Below are positions 24,681 through 33,902 of a stretch of 64,000 bases of DNA, piece by piece. Source of the DNA: CAZQRP01 sp964596125 (GTDB lineage: Bacteria; Chloroflexota; Dehalococcoidia; GIF9; UBA5629); contig CAZQRP010000001.1 in assembly GCA_964596125.1 (NCBI GenBank), positions 1 to 64,000 of the forward strand. Direction: 5' to 3'. Within the stretch, counting starts at the first letter, position 1; each line of letters opens with the position of its first letter. The notes under the pieces were generated by a model. It made no database searches, had not been told where the DNA came from, and saw only the letters and a program-made list of their open reading frames with translations. The translations under genes and the position numbers were made by a program.

Positions 24681-26348
24681 ATGAGGAGTGATTGTATAAA
24701 GAGTGGAGTTGAGCGGGCACCACATCGTGCCCTGCTCCGCTCCCTGGGTGTTTCCCAGGATGATTTAAAAAAGCCTTTTATTGGAGTAATCAATAGCTTC
24801 AGCGAGGTCGTACCAGGTCATATACATTTGAAGTCCATTGCCAAAGCGGTGAAGGATGGCGTGAGAAGCCGGGGTGGCGTGCCTTTTGAGGTGAACACTA
24901 TAGCTGTATGTGATGGTATTGCCATGAACCATCCTGGTATGAAATATAGTCTTCCCAGCAGAGAGCTTATCGCTGATTCAGTCGAAATTTTAGTGCAAGC
25001 TCATGCCTTTGATGCACTTGTTTTCATTCCTAATTGTGATAAGGTAGTGCCGGGAATGTTAATGGCGGCAGTGAGATTGAATCTACCTTCCATATTTGTC
25101 AGTGGTGGGCCAATGTTGGCCGGTCGTATGAGTCAGGATGGCGAAGACAGTGCAGTTGACCTGAACTCGGTATTTCTGGCTGTAGGCAAGGTAGCCAAGG
25201 GGGAAATGACCGAAGCGGAGTTGGAAGAGTTGGAGGAAGCTGCCTGTCCCGGTTGTGGCAGTTGTTCCGGCATGTTTACCGCAAATACTATGAACTGTCT
25301 GACCGAGGCTTTAGGGATGGCTTTACCAGGAAATGGCACAATTCTTGCGGTAGATGCACGGCGGGTCAGATTAGCCTTTAAAGCAGGGCAGCAGGTCATG
25401 GCTGTTTTATCTCAGAAATTGCTGCCGGAGGACATCATAACCAGGGATTCCATATATAATGCTTTTGCTGTTGATATGGCTTTAGGCGGCAGTACCAATT
25501 CGGTGCTGCACCTTATGGCGATAGCTCACGAAGCCAGTGTTGATTTTCCACTATCACTGGTAAACGAGATAAGCCAGCGTATTCCTCATATTTCAAAGAT
25601 TAGCCCGGCGAGTGAACGACATATTGAGGACCTGGACCAGGCTGGGGGCATTCCAGCGATAATGCAGGAATTGACTGCCTTTTTGAATCTGAAGTCAAAG
25701 ACTGTCTCGGGCCAGTTTCTCGGTGACAGCTTTAAGGGAGTCAAGGTTAAAAACCGAGAGATAATTCGTTCGGTTTCCGATCCATATTCGGCTACAGGCG
25801 GGCTCACCATACTTTTTGGGAACCTGGCCCCCGAGGGGAGTGTTGTTAAGAGTGCTGCAGTGGCTCCTGAGATGCTTGTGCACAAGGGGAGAGCCCGGGT
25901 CTTCGATGATGAAGAGGCAGCTACTAAGGCTATTATGGCAGGGAAAATCGAGTCCGGGGAGGTAATCGTTATCCGCTATGAAGGACCGAGGGGAGGACCT
26001 GGTATGCGAGAGATGTTGACTCCGACATCGCTTCTCAGCGGCATGGGGATGGATAAGGACGTAGCACTTATCACCGACGGTCGTTTTTCTGGAGCAACCA
26101 GGGGTGCGGCTATAGGTCACGTTTCGCCTGAGGCTGCTGATGGTGGCCCGATTGCCGTGGTGCGCGATGGTGATATAGTTACTGTAGATATTCCGGCTCA
26201 TAAACTTGAGCTGGAGGTAGGTGATGCGGAAGTGAAGAAGCGGTTGGCCCAGTTACCTGTCTTTAAACCAAAGGTGACAGAAGGTTATCTCAAGCGTTAT
26301 GCTGAGAGAGTAAGTTCAGCCAGTAATGGAGCAGTATATATTAGTTAG
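24681..26348 (+). CDS. ilvD: dihydroxy-acid dehydratase
   Basis: 555 residues; dehydrates dihydroxyisovalerate and dihydroxy-methylvalerate, the third common step of Val and Ile synthesis. Fe-S cluster cysteines are in VCDGIAMNHPGM, FIPNCDKVVPGM and CPGCGSCSGMFTANTMNC. The frame is open from a GTG at 24669, but the ATG at 24681 has AGAGGTG nine bases before it and gives the family N-terminus MRSDCIKSGVERAPHRALL. First gene of a run that continues through ilvBNC; gap to ilvB 9 bp. Confidence 0.96.
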   Translation: MRSDCIKSGVERAPHRALLRSLGVSQDDLKKPFIGVINSFSEVVPGHIHLKSIAKAVKDGVRSRGGVPFEVNTIAVCDGIAMNHPGMKYSLPSRELIADSVEILVQAHAFDALVFIPNCDKVVPGMLMAAVRLNLPSIFVSGGPMLAGRMSQDGEDSAVDLNSVFLAVGKVAKGEMTEAELEELEEAACPGCGSCSGMFTANTMNCLTEALGMALPGNGTILAVDARRVRLAFKAGQQVMAVLSQKLLPEDIITRDSIYNAFAVDMALGGSTNSVLHLMAIAHEASVDFPLSLVNEISQRIPHISKISPASERHIEDLDQAGGIPAIMQELTAFLNLKSKTVSGQFLGDSFKGVKVKNREIIRSVSDPYSATGGLTILFGNLAPEGSVVKSAAVAPEMLVHKGRARVFDDEEAATKAIMAGKIESGEVIVIRYEGPRGGPGMREMLTPTSLLSGMGMDKDVALITDGRFSGATRGAAIGHVSPEAADGGPIAVVRDGDIVTVDIPAHKLELEVGDAEVKKRLAQLPVFKPKVTEGYLKRYAERVSSASNGAVYIS

Positions 26349-26357
26349 GGGAGATTT

Positions 26358-28055
26358 ATGAAAAAAACAGGCGCCCAGATTCTGTGTGAAGGTTTAGTCA
26401 AAGAGGGAGTGGAGGTTATCTTCGGCTTTCCCGGGGGAGCTGTACTGCCATTGTATGATACCTTACCACAGTTTCCGCAGCTTCGCCATATTTTAGTCCG
26501 TCATGAACAGTGTGCAGCTCATGCTGCCGATGCCTATGCCAGAGTCACGGGCAAAGCAGGAGTATGCGTAGCTACCTCGGGACCGGGAGCTACTAATCTG
26601 GTAACAGGAATTGCCAATGCCTGTCTGGATTCATCACCTGTAGTAGCAATTACCGGTCAGGTAGCTACGCCTTTTATTGGCAAAGACGCTTTTCAGGAAA
26701 TAGATATAACCGGTATCACACTTCCCATTACCAAAAATAACTATCTTGTCCTGGACCCAAAAGATTTAGCCACTGTAGTCAAAGAAGCATTTTACATCGC
26801 TCAAACTGGCAGGCCGGGCCCAGTCCTCATAGATTTACCAAAGGATGTTTTAGAGGGAAAAGCTGATTACGTGGATCCGGGTAAGCTCAACCTGGCCGGT
26901 TATAAACCCAAGCTTTCTGGACATCCAACCCAGATCAAGAAGGCGTCTGAATTGATTAATAAAGCTGAACGTCCTGTAATAATCGGCGGCAGAGGAGTGG
27001 TAATATCAAAAGCTTTTGCTGAGTTCAGAGAACTGGCTGAAAAGTCGCAGATACCTGTAGTCACGACGCTGCTGGGCATAGGCTGTTTTCCAGAGACTCA
27101 TTTGTTAAGTTTTGGCTGGTTGGGTATGCATGGCATGGCTTATGCCAATAAGGCGATCGATGCTGCTGACCTTGTTATCGCTATTGGTATGAGGTTTGAC
27201 GATAGGGCTACCGGGATGGTGAGTGCATTTGCTCCTAAAGCTCGTATTATTCACATTGATATCGATCCTGCCGAAATAGGTAAAAACGTGCGAGTCGATG
27301 TACCTATCGTTGGTGATATAAGAAGTGTTCTGAAAGACGTAAATAAACAGATTATTCCGCAGAACCGCACTGACTGGATTCATCAACTGGAGCAGTGGCG
27401 GTATGAGCATCCGGCGCTTGAGGTCAGGGAATGTGCGGAGCTTATACCTCAATACGTTATCCGACAGATTTTTGAAGCTACTCAGGGTGATGCTATCATA
27501 GTAACCGGAGTGGGCCAGAATCAGATGTGGTCAGCGCAGTATTTCTTCTATGATAAGCCGAATAGCCTGGTTTCCTCCGGTGGACTGGGTACAATGGGCT
27601 TTGAGCTTCCTGGAGCTATCGGGGCGAAGGTTGGCTGTCCTGATGAGACAGTCTGGTGTATTGCTGGAGACGGTGGCTTTCAAATGACAATTCAGGAATT
27701 AGCAACAATAGCCCAGGAGAAACTTGCCATAAAGATAGCGATAATAGACAACGGTTATCTGGGGATGGTAAGACAGTGGCAGGAACTGTTTTACGGGCGT
27801 CGCTACGTTGCGACACCCCTCATGAGCCCGGATTTCGTTAAGATTGCTGAAGCTTATGGCATTCCTGGCATGAGGGTAACGGATAGACTTGAGGTCCCTT
27901 CGGCTATAGCGAAGGCGATGGATTACGAAGGCGCGTTCTTAATCGATTTTGTCGTTGAGCCTGAGGAGAATGTTTTCCCCATAGTGCCGCCCGGAGCCAG
28001 CCTGGTTGAAGCCCTTGAAATGCCGAGACCTGAGGTAAAGACTTCTTCAACATAG
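26358..28055 (+). CDS. ilvB: acetolactate synthase, large (catalytic) subunit
   Basis: 565 residues; condenses two pyruvates, or pyruvate and 2-oxobutyrate. N-terminal TPP/pyrimidine domain with GFPGGAVLPLYD and the catalytic Glu in RHEQCAAHAADAYAR; central FAD-binding domain; C-terminal TPP domain with GDGGFQMTIQELATIAQEKL and NGYLGMVRQWQ. Start ATG with agggga. It needs the regulatory subunit encoded next, which is separated by 189-201 bp, wider than the other gaps here. Confidence 0.96.
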   Translation: MKKTGAQILCEGLVKEGVEVIFGFPGGAVLPLYDTLPQFPQLRHILVRHEQCAAHAADAYARVTGKAGVCVATSGPGATNLVTGIANACLDSSPVVAITGQVATPFIGKDAFQEIDITGITLPITKNNYLVLDPKDLATVVKEAFYIAQTGRPGPVLIDLPKDVLEGKADYVDPGKLNLAGYKPKLSGHPTQIKKASELINKAERPVIIGGRGVVISKAFAEFRELAEKSQIPVVTTLLGIGCFPETHLLSFGWLGMHGMAYANKAIDAADLVIAIGMRFDDRATGMVSAFAPKARIIHIDIDPAEIGKNVRVDVPIVGDIRSVLKDVNKQIIPQNRTDWIHQLEQWRYEHPALEVRECAELIPQYVIRQIFEATQGDAIIVTGVGQNQMWSAQYFFYDKPNSLVSSGGLGTMGFELPGAIGAKVGCPDETVWCIAGDGGFQMTIQELATIAQEKLAIKIAIIDNGYLGMVRQWQELFYGRRYVATPLMSPDFVKIAEAYGIPGMRVTDRLEVPSAIAKAMDYEGAFLIDFVVEPEENVFPIVPPGASLVEALEMPRPEVKTSST

Positions 28056-28188
28056 TACCATTAAGAGCTGGTTACGGCAGGCCCGGTAATAGCATTTCCT
28101 GAAGCATTATTGTAGAACTTAAATGCCCGCTAATCAGGAGCAAGGCGGTTTCATTTACTCAGAAGGATATGGCTGTTACTTTCCGAAT

Positions 28189-28217
28189 TTGCTTTTCACT
28201 GTAGCCCGTTTTAGAAT
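28189..28217 (+). promoter_or_regulatory. putative internal promoter before ilvN
   Basis: TTGCTT (28189-28194), 17-nt spacer, TAGAAT (28212-28217). It sits in the only wide gap between ilvB and ilvN and could make ilvNC partly independent of the ilvD promoter. The -35 is poor. Confidence 0.4.
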
Positions 28218-28256
28218 AACACAATATGTTTTTGCTCTTGAAAGGTGGTGATTAAG

Positions 28257-28832
28257 TTGTCATATCCACGACAGCATACTTTAGTAGCTTTAGTAGAAGA
28301 CAAGCCCGGAGTCCTAAACAGGGTGTCCAGTCTTTTTCGCCGGCGTAATTTCAATATTGAGAGCATTGCTGTGGGACACTCTGTTCAACCCAGGTTGTCA
28401 CGAATGACTATTGTGGTAGAAGGAAACACTGCCAAAGTAGAGCAGGTGAGAAAGCAACTGGATAAAGTTGTTGAAGTAGTCAAAATAGTTGACATAACTA
28501 ATGATAATCCTGTAGCCAGGGAACTGGCCCTGATGAAGATTAAGGCTACTCCTTCTACGAGGAGCGAAATAATACAGATTGTCGACATTTTTAGGGCTAA
28601 CATAGTAGATGTTTCCTCTGATTCCTTGATGGTTGAGGTTACCGGAGACGAAGAGAAAGTTGATTCCTTGCTTGAACTTCTTCGTGGATTCGGTATCAGG
28701 GAGATAGCCAGGACGGGGCGTATTGCCTTGACTCGCGGTGGTATTGGACCGCTGATGGTGGATGATGAAAAGACAAACAGAAAATCTAAAAAGACACCGG
28801 TTCAGGCGATTGACAGTCCCCCGAACTGGTAA
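28257..28832 (+). CDS. ilvN: acetolactate synthase, small (regulatory) subunit
   Basis: 191 residues. N-terminal ACT domain (HTLVALVEDKPGVLNRVSSLF, RRRNFNIESIAVGHS), the site of valine feedback, then the C-terminal ALS-small domain (LALMKIKATPSTRSEIIQIVDIF). A charged tail of about 25 residues after ARTGRIALTRG is longer than usual. Two starts compete: GTG at 28245 and TTG at 28257. The TTG has AGGTGG eight bases upstream and puts the ACT domain at the usual distance, so I use it. Confidence 0.92.
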   Translation: MSYPRQHTLVALVEDKPGVLNRVSSLFRRRNFNIESIAVGHSVQPRLSRMTIVVEGNTAKVEQVRKQLDKVVEVVKIVDITNDNPVARELALMKIKATPSTRSEIIQIVDIFRANIVDVSSDSLMVEVTGDEEKVDSLLELLRGFGIREIARTGRIALTRGGIGPLMVDDEKTNRKSKKTPVQAIDSPPNW

Positions 28833-28888
28833 TGGAGCGTACCATTCAAATCCAGCGGAAGTAAAAATTGACGTTAAAGGGAGGCATA

Positions 28889-29881
28889 ATGGCAAAGATT
28901 TATTACGATAAAGATGCGAATTTGGACTTACTTAAAGGGAAAACAGTCGGTATTATTGGTTTCGGAAGTCAGGGGCATGCTCACGCACAGAATTTAAGGG
29001 ATAGTGGTTGCCAGGTAATTGTGGCAGAGGCCAAGGGCAGCGAAGGCTGGAAGAATGCCAAGGCTGCCGGTTTTAACCTGATGGATGCTGCCGGTGTGTC
29101 CAGAGAGGCTTCTGTTATTGCCATGCTGGTACCGGATACCTTACAGGCTAGAGTCTACCGTGAGTCGATTGAAAGTGAGCTGTCAGCCGGTAAGATGCTC
29201 ATGTTCGCTCACGGCTTTAATATCCATTTCGGACAAATCGTACCACCACCTGGTGTAGATATTACTATGATCGCTCCGAAATGCCCCGGTCATATGTTAC
29301 GTCAGCTTTATACGGAGGGCTCCGGACCTCCGGCACTGATAGCGGTTCATCAGGACAAATCGGGCAAAGCCAGGGATATTGCCTTGGCTTATGCCAAAGG
29401 TATCGGGTGTACTCACGCTGGGGTCCTGGAAACTACCTTCAAAGAGGAAACGGAGACCGATCTTTTCGGCGAACAAGCCGTTCTTTGCGGTGGGGTTACC
29501 TCGTTGGTTAAGGCAGGATTTGAAACGCTGATTGAAGCCGGTTATCAGCCGGAGATCGCGTATTTCGAGGTCTTCCATGAACTAAAGCTTATCGTTGACC
29601 TGTTCCATAAAGGCGGTTTCAGCTATATGCGCTATTCGGTCAGTGACACTGCGGAATATGGCGATTATACGAGAGGGCCACGGGTGATTGATGATATGGT
29701 CAAGGATGAGATGGCGCAAATTCTGGCGGAGGTGCAGGACGGCACTTTCGCAAGAGAGTGGATTCTGGAGAATCAAGCGGGCCGGCCCTGCTACAATGCT
29801 CTGAAGCGACTCGAAGCTGAACACGAGATTGAAGTTGTAGGGAAGAGGCTCAGGGAAATGATGCCCTGGCTGAAAGGCTAG
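28889..29881 (+). CDS. ilvC: ketol-acid reductoisomerase
   Basis: 330 residues, class I enzyme. Rossmann motif TVGIIGFGSQGHAHAQNLRD (about 18-37), HGFNIHFGQI, the acidic metal site in ETETDLFGEQAVLCGG, and the knotted helical C-terminal domain. It isomerises and reduces acetolactate to dihydroxyisovalerate with NAD(P)H. An upstream in-frame ATG at 28868 exists, but the inner ATG is preceded by aaagggagg and matches the family start MAKIYYDKDANLDLL. It ends the ilv part; a promoter precedes leuA. Confidence 0.96.
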   Translation: MAKIYYDKDANLDLLKGKTVGIIGFGSQGHAHAQNLRDSGCQVIVAEAKGSEGWKNAKAAGFNLMDAAGVSREASVIAMLVPDTLQARVYRESIESELSAGKMLMFAHGFNIHFGQIVPPPGVDITMIAPKCPGHMLRQLYTEGSGPPALIAVHQDKSGKARDIALAYAKGIGCTHAGVLETTFKEETETDLFGEQAVLCGGVTSLVKAGFETLIEAGYQPEIAYFEVFHELKLIVDLFHKGGFSYMRYSVSDTAEYGDYTRGPRVIDDMVKDEMAQILAEVQDGTFAREWILENQAGRPCYNALKRLEAEHEIEVVGKRLREMMPWLKG

Positions 29882-29952
29882 GTCGGTATAACAGGTGCCT
29901 TATGTAAGAGGCGTAGTTACAAAGCTCGGCTGTCACAACTTCAGGAATATCT

Positions 29953-29981
29953 TTGACTACGCTCGATTCCCGTATTATGAT
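29953..29981 (+). promoter_or_regulatory. promoter of the leu-cimA genes
   Basis: TTGACT (29953-29958), 17-nt spacer, TATGAT (29976-29981), one mismatch in each hexamer. It gives leuA a leader of about 90 nt and makes the leu/cimA genes separately controllable from ilvDBNC. Confidence 0.65.
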
Positions 29982-30080
29982 TTCTATACTACTATGCGCT
30001 GTTGCTGTGTGGTATCATATTACATTCCCTGGATATCGGTATGATAGCGCTCGATTTCTGTGTATGAAGGAAAGGACAAA

Positions 30081-31610
30081 ATGGAAATGGATAAGGTTGT
30101 TATTTTCGATACTACTTTGAGAGATGGAGAACAGGCGGCCGGGACCAGCCTCAATTTCACTGAGAAGCTGGACATTGCCAGACAATTAGAGAAGCTGGGT
30201 GTTGATGTCATCGAAGCTGGCTTTCCTATAAGTTCGCCGGGTGATTTTGAAGCGGTTCAGCTCATTGCCAGGGAGATTAAGGGTTCAAGTGTCTGTGCCT
30301 TAACTCATGCTAATGCCGAGGGCATAGACAGAGCCTGGGAGGCGATACAGGATGCCAGGAGGCCACGTATTCATGTTTTCCTATCGGCTTCGGACATCCA
30401 TCTATTTAATCAGCTTAAGAAGAGTCGTAAGCAGATTCTGGAAATTTCCCGTGATATGGTGGCACGGGCTAAAAACTATGTAGATGATGTCGAATTTTCT
30501 CCTATGGATGCCAGCCGTACTGAGCCGACGTATATTTTCGAGGTATTAGAGGCAGTCATTGAAGCCGGCGCAACCACAGTAAATATTCCGGACACTGTTG
30601 GCTATGCCATTCCGCAGGAGTTCGGTGATTTAATAGAAGGCATCTTTAACAATGTGCCGAATATAAATAAGGCTGTGGTAAGTGCACACTGCCATGATGA
30701 TTTAGGTTTAGCGGTGGCCAATAGCATTGAAGCAATCAGAAGGGGAGCCCGGCAGGTGGAATGCACGATTAATGGCATTGGTGAGCGGGCCGGCAATGCC
30801 TCACTGGAAGAAATTGTCATGGCGTTGAGAACGCGAAAAGACTTTTTCAACCTCACCACAGGTATCGATACGACACAGTTCTATAAGATCAGTCGGTTGG
30901 TGAGTGAGTTGACTGGCTTTGTGGTCCAGCCGAACAAGGCCATTATTGGCGCCAATGCTTTTCGCCATATGTCGGGAATTCACCAGGATGGAGTCATCAA
31001 GAAGGCGATTACCTACGAAATTATGGACCCCAGGTCGATAGGTATCCCGGCGAGCAGCCTTGTACTGGGGAAACTGAGTGGTCGGCATGCATTCAAGGAA
31101 CGACTGGCTGAGCTTGGCTATATATTGAATGAGGAAGCATTGGGCCGTGCGTTTGTGGCTTTTAAAGATCTGGCCGATAAAAAAAGGGAAGTCACTGACC
31201 GGGATATCGAATCTTTGATAGCTGAGGAATTGCGTACCATTGCCGAAGTCTACCATCTTGACCATGTGGAAGTCTCCTGTGGAGACCATAGTATTCCAAC
31301 TGCCACGGTGAGGCTTATAGCTCCCGACGGGCAAACACTTACGGATGCAGCCCCGGGTACCGGTCCGGTAGATGCCGTATATCAGGCTATCAATCGTATA
31401 GTGAGAGTACCCAATAATCTTACTGAATATACTGTTAAATCGGTGACGGAAGGCATTGATGCCATTGGTGAGGTGTTAATAAGGGTGGAAAGCGATGGGG
31501 TAACCTATACCGGTCGCGGTGCCAGTACCGATATTATCGTTGCCAGTGCCAAGGCCTATATGAATGCGCTCAATCGTCTCCTGGCAGCCAAGAAGGCGAT
31601 GAAGGAATAG
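30081..31610 (+). CDS. leuA: 2-isopropylmalate synthase
   Basis: 509 residues; joins acetyl-CoA and 2-oxoisovalerate, the first committed step to leucine. DRE-TIM barrel: FDTTLRDGEQAAGTSLNFTEKL, VDVIEAGFPISSPGDF, VSAHCHDDLGLAVANS (metal-binding His), GERAGNASLEE. The C-terminal LeuA dimer domain (about 390-505) gives leucine feedback. An ATG at 30060 is in frame, but the inner one follows aaggaaagga at good distance. It differs from the second synthase of the cluster (cimA) in lacking the citramalate-type GAQQEGISFS motif. Confidence 0.94.
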   Translation: MEMDKVVIFDTTLRDGEQAAGTSLNFTEKLDIARQLEKLGVDVIEAGFPISSPGDFEAVQLIAREIKGSSVCALTHANAEGIDRAWEAIQDARRPRIHVFLSASDIHLFNQLKKSRKQILEISRDMVARAKNYVDDVEFSPMDASRTEPTYIFEVLEAVIEAGATTVNIPDTVGYAIPQEFGDLIEGIFNNVPNINKAVVSAHCHDDLGLAVANSIEAIRRGARQVECTINGIGERAGNASLEEIVMALRTRKDFFNLTTGIDTTQFYKISRLVSELTGFVVQPNKAIIGANAFRHMSGIHQDGVIKKAITYEIMDPRSIGIPASSLVLGKLSGRHAFKERLAELGYILNEEALGRAFVAFKDLADKKREVTDRDIESLIAEELRTIAEVYHLDHVEVSCGDHSIPTATVRLIAPDGQTLTDAAPGTGPVDAVYQAINRIVRVPNNLTEYTVKSVTEGIDAIGEVLIRVESDGVTYTGRGASTDIIVASAKAYMNALNRLLAAKKAMKE

Positions 31611-31618
31611 AGGATTGG

Positions 31619-32023
31619 ATGAGTCCGGAAGTAGAAATGGTTTTGCGCTTGCTACTGGCGACAGTCCTCGGTTGTGGCATAGGACTGCAGCGGGAGCTTG
31701 CCGGCAAGCAGGCTGGACTACGCACTCATAGCCTGATCGCACTGGGATCTGCCCTTTTTACGGTGATTTCCGTCTCTGGTTTTGGTTATGGAGTTGACTC
31801 ATCGAGGGTAGCTGCGGGAGTGGTAGCGGGAGTCGGTTTCATTGGTGGTGGTGTTATTTTCCATGCTATCAGAGGCGATATACTGGTTGGTTTGACCACT
31901 GCAGCCAGCATCTGGGTTACGGCGGCTATCGGTATGGCTGCCGGCGCCGGTATGTACCTGATATCGGTTCTGGTCGCTGTTATCAGTTTAGTCCTGTTGT
32001 CCATTCCAAAAATCAGAGGATGA
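31619..32023 (+). CDS. MgtC/SapB-family membrane protein, short form
   Basis: 134 residues, four membrane segments. The family hallmarks are GCGIGLQRELAGKQAGLRTHSLIALGSALF at the N-terminus and VAGVGFIGGGVIF in the middle. It lacks the C-terminal cytoplasmic ACT-like domain of enterobacterial MgtC (about 230 residues), so it matches the short SapB type. It lies 8 bp after leuA and 25 bp before leuC, on the same strand, an odd place for this family. A role in ion or metabolite homeostasis is the general guess; no link to leucine synthesis is known to me. Confidence 0.85.
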   Translation: MSPEVEMVLRLLLATVLGCGIGLQRELAGKQAGLRTHSLIALGSALFTVISVSGFGYGVDSSRVAAGVVAGVGFIGGGVIFHAIRGDILVGLTTAASIWVTAAIGMAAGAGMYLISVLVAVISLVLLSIPKIRG

Positions 32024-32048
32024 AGCGAGGACCAAAGGAGGTTATGTT

Positions 32049-33305
32049 TTGACCTTAGCCGAGAAGATTTTAGCAGCTCATTCAGGCAAGGCCAGGGTCA
32101 GCCCTGGCGAGTTTTTAAATGTGAGCGTTGACCTGGTGCTGGCGAACGATATTACGGCACCATTATCTATTAAAGAGTTCCAGCGATTGGGAGTGAACAA
32201 GGTCTATGATACTAGCAGAATAGTCATGGTACCCGACCATTTTTGTCCCAATAAAGACATCCTTTCAGCAGAACAGGCCAGGATGATGCGTGAGTTTACC
32301 CGGGAGTATAATTTAGTCTATTTTGAAGTGGGCAGAATGGGTATTGAGCATGCGCTTTTGCCTGAACAGGGTCTGGTACTGCCCGGAGATGTTATTGTTG
32401 GTGCTGATTCCCATACCTGTACCTATGGTGCTCTGGGGGCATTTGCCACCGGTATGGGATCGACAGATATCGCTATAGCTATGGCTACCGGTGAGATATG
32501 GATGAAGGTACCGCAGACCATCAGGTTTATGTACCACGGACATCCTGGCAAATGGGTCGGTGGCAAGGACCTCATCCTTTATACCATCGGCAATATCGGT
32601 GTTGATGGTGCCCTTTATTCTGCCATGGAATTTGTTGGCGGGGCAATCGATGCTTTACCAATGGACGGGCGCTTTACTATGGCTAACATGGCAATCGAAG
32701 CAGGGGCTAAAGCCGGAATATTCAGGGTGGATGGTAAAACGGAGGCGTATGTAGAGAGCAGGGCCAGGCGTTCGTATCAGGTATATCAGCCTGACGAGGA
32801 TGCTGAGTATTCAAAAACGATTGAGTATGATGTTTCGGGCATTGAGCCGCAGGTAGCTTTTCCTCATCTGCCTTCCAATGTGAAGCCGATAAGCCAGGTA
32901 GTTGACATAAAGATAGACCAGGTAGTCATCGGAAGCTGCACCAACGGGCGTATCGATGATATGAGACTCGCTGCAAAAGTGCTTGATGGCAAGCAGGTGA
33001 GTCCGGAGTTGAGGTGTATCATCATACCCGGCACACAGCAGGTCTATCTCGATGCACTGCACGAAGGGCTGATTGAGACGTTTATTAAAGCGGGGGCAGC
33101 GGTCAGTACTCCTACCTGCGGCCCCTGTCTTGGCGGGTATATGGGAGTCCTTGCCGCCGGCGAGCGCTGTGTCTCAACAACCAACCGGAATTTTGTCGGC
33201 AGAATGGGCAGCACCCGGTCTGAAGTCTATCTGGCTAATCCAGCCGTAGCCGCTGCCAGCGCAGTTCTGGGCCGGATCGGCAGCCCTGAGGAAGTTGCAG
33301 GCTAA
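32049..33305 (+). CDS. leuC: 3-isopropylmalate dehydratase, large subunit
   Basis: 418 residues, the shorter HACN/bacterial-archaeal type. Fe-S ligands are in VIGSCTNGRIDDM (about 300) and TPTCGPCLGGYMG (about 355-367). GADSHTCTYGALGAFATGMGSTD forms part of the active site. It isomerises 2- to 3-isopropylmalate together with LeuD. The same type of enzyme can also act on citramalate in the cimA route, which fits one leuCD pair for both pathways here. Start TTG, with aaaggagg upstream. Confidence 0.94.
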   Translation: MTLAEKILAAHSGKARVSPGEFLNVSVDLVLANDITAPLSIKEFQRLGVNKVYDTSRIVMVPDHFCPNKDILSAEQARMMREFTREYNLVYFEVGRMGIEHALLPEQGLVLPGDVIVGADSHTCTYGALGAFATGMGSTDIAIAMATGEIWMKVPQTIRFMYHGHPGKWVGGKDLILYTIGNIGVDGALYSAMEFVGGAIDALPMDGRFTMANMAIEAGAKAGIFRVDGKTEAYVESRARRSYQVYQPDEDAEYSKTIEYDVSGIEPQVAFPHLPSNVKPISQVVDIKIDQVVIGSCTNGRIDDMRLAAKVLDGKQVSPELRCIIIPGTQQVYLDALHEGLIETFIKAGAAVSTPTCGPCLGGYMGVLAAGERCVSTTNRNFVGRMGSTRSEVYLANPAVAAASAVLGRIGSPEEVAG

Positions 33306-33401
33306 TGGGGACTGGTTAGCAAGATAAACGGTTGACTATTTGTGCCGGCACTGCATGGTTGGATGGCGATTGATGTGCCTGGCCGGAAAGGAGGAAGTAC
33401 T

Positions 33402-33902
33402 TTGAAACTAAAGGGCAAAGTCCATAAATATGGTGCCAATGTTGATACCGATGCTATTATTCCGGCCCGCTATCTTAATCTCTCGGAGCCCGGTGAGCTG
33501 GCTGAGCACTGTATGGAGGATATTGACGCCGAATTTTTAACGAAAGTTGAACCCGGAGACATTATTGTCGCCGATACCAATTTCGGCTGTGGCTCGTCCC
33601 GGGAACATGCTCCGGTGGCTATAAAAGCTGCCGGTATATCCTGTGTTGTCGCCAGGAGCTTCGCACGTATTTTTTTTCGTAACGCTATTAATATCGGGCT
33701 GCCGCTTCTGGAGTCCGGCGATGCTGTAGACAATACCGAGGCTGGCAATACCCTTGAGGTTGACCTGGAGAACGGGGAAATAACTAATAGTACTACGGGG
33801 AAGACATTTATTGCCGAGCCGTATCCGGATTTTATGATGGGGATAGTGAACGCCGGGGGGCTGGTTGAATATACCAAAAGAAAATTAGCTGGAGGACTAT
33901 AG
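33402..33902 (+). CDS. leuD: 3-isopropylmalate dehydratase, small subunit
   Basis: 166 residues; swivel domain partner of LeuC. KYGANVDTDAIIPARYL, DTNFGCGSSREHAPVAIKAAG and VVARSFARIFFRNAINIGLPLLE are the family motifs. The frame is open from 33342, but the TTG at 33402 is preceded by aaaggagg and gives the usual length and N-terminus (KLKGKVHKYG). Its stop overlaps the leuB start by one base (TAGTG). Confidence 0.94.
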   Translation: MKLKGKVHKYGANVDTDAIIPARYLNLSEPGELAEHCMEDIDAEFLTKVEPGDIIVADTNFGCGSSREHAPVAIKAAGISCVVARSFARIFFRNAINIGLPLLESGDAVDNTEAGNTLEVDLENGEITNSTTGKTFIAEPYPDFMMGIVNAGGLVEYTKRKLAGGL

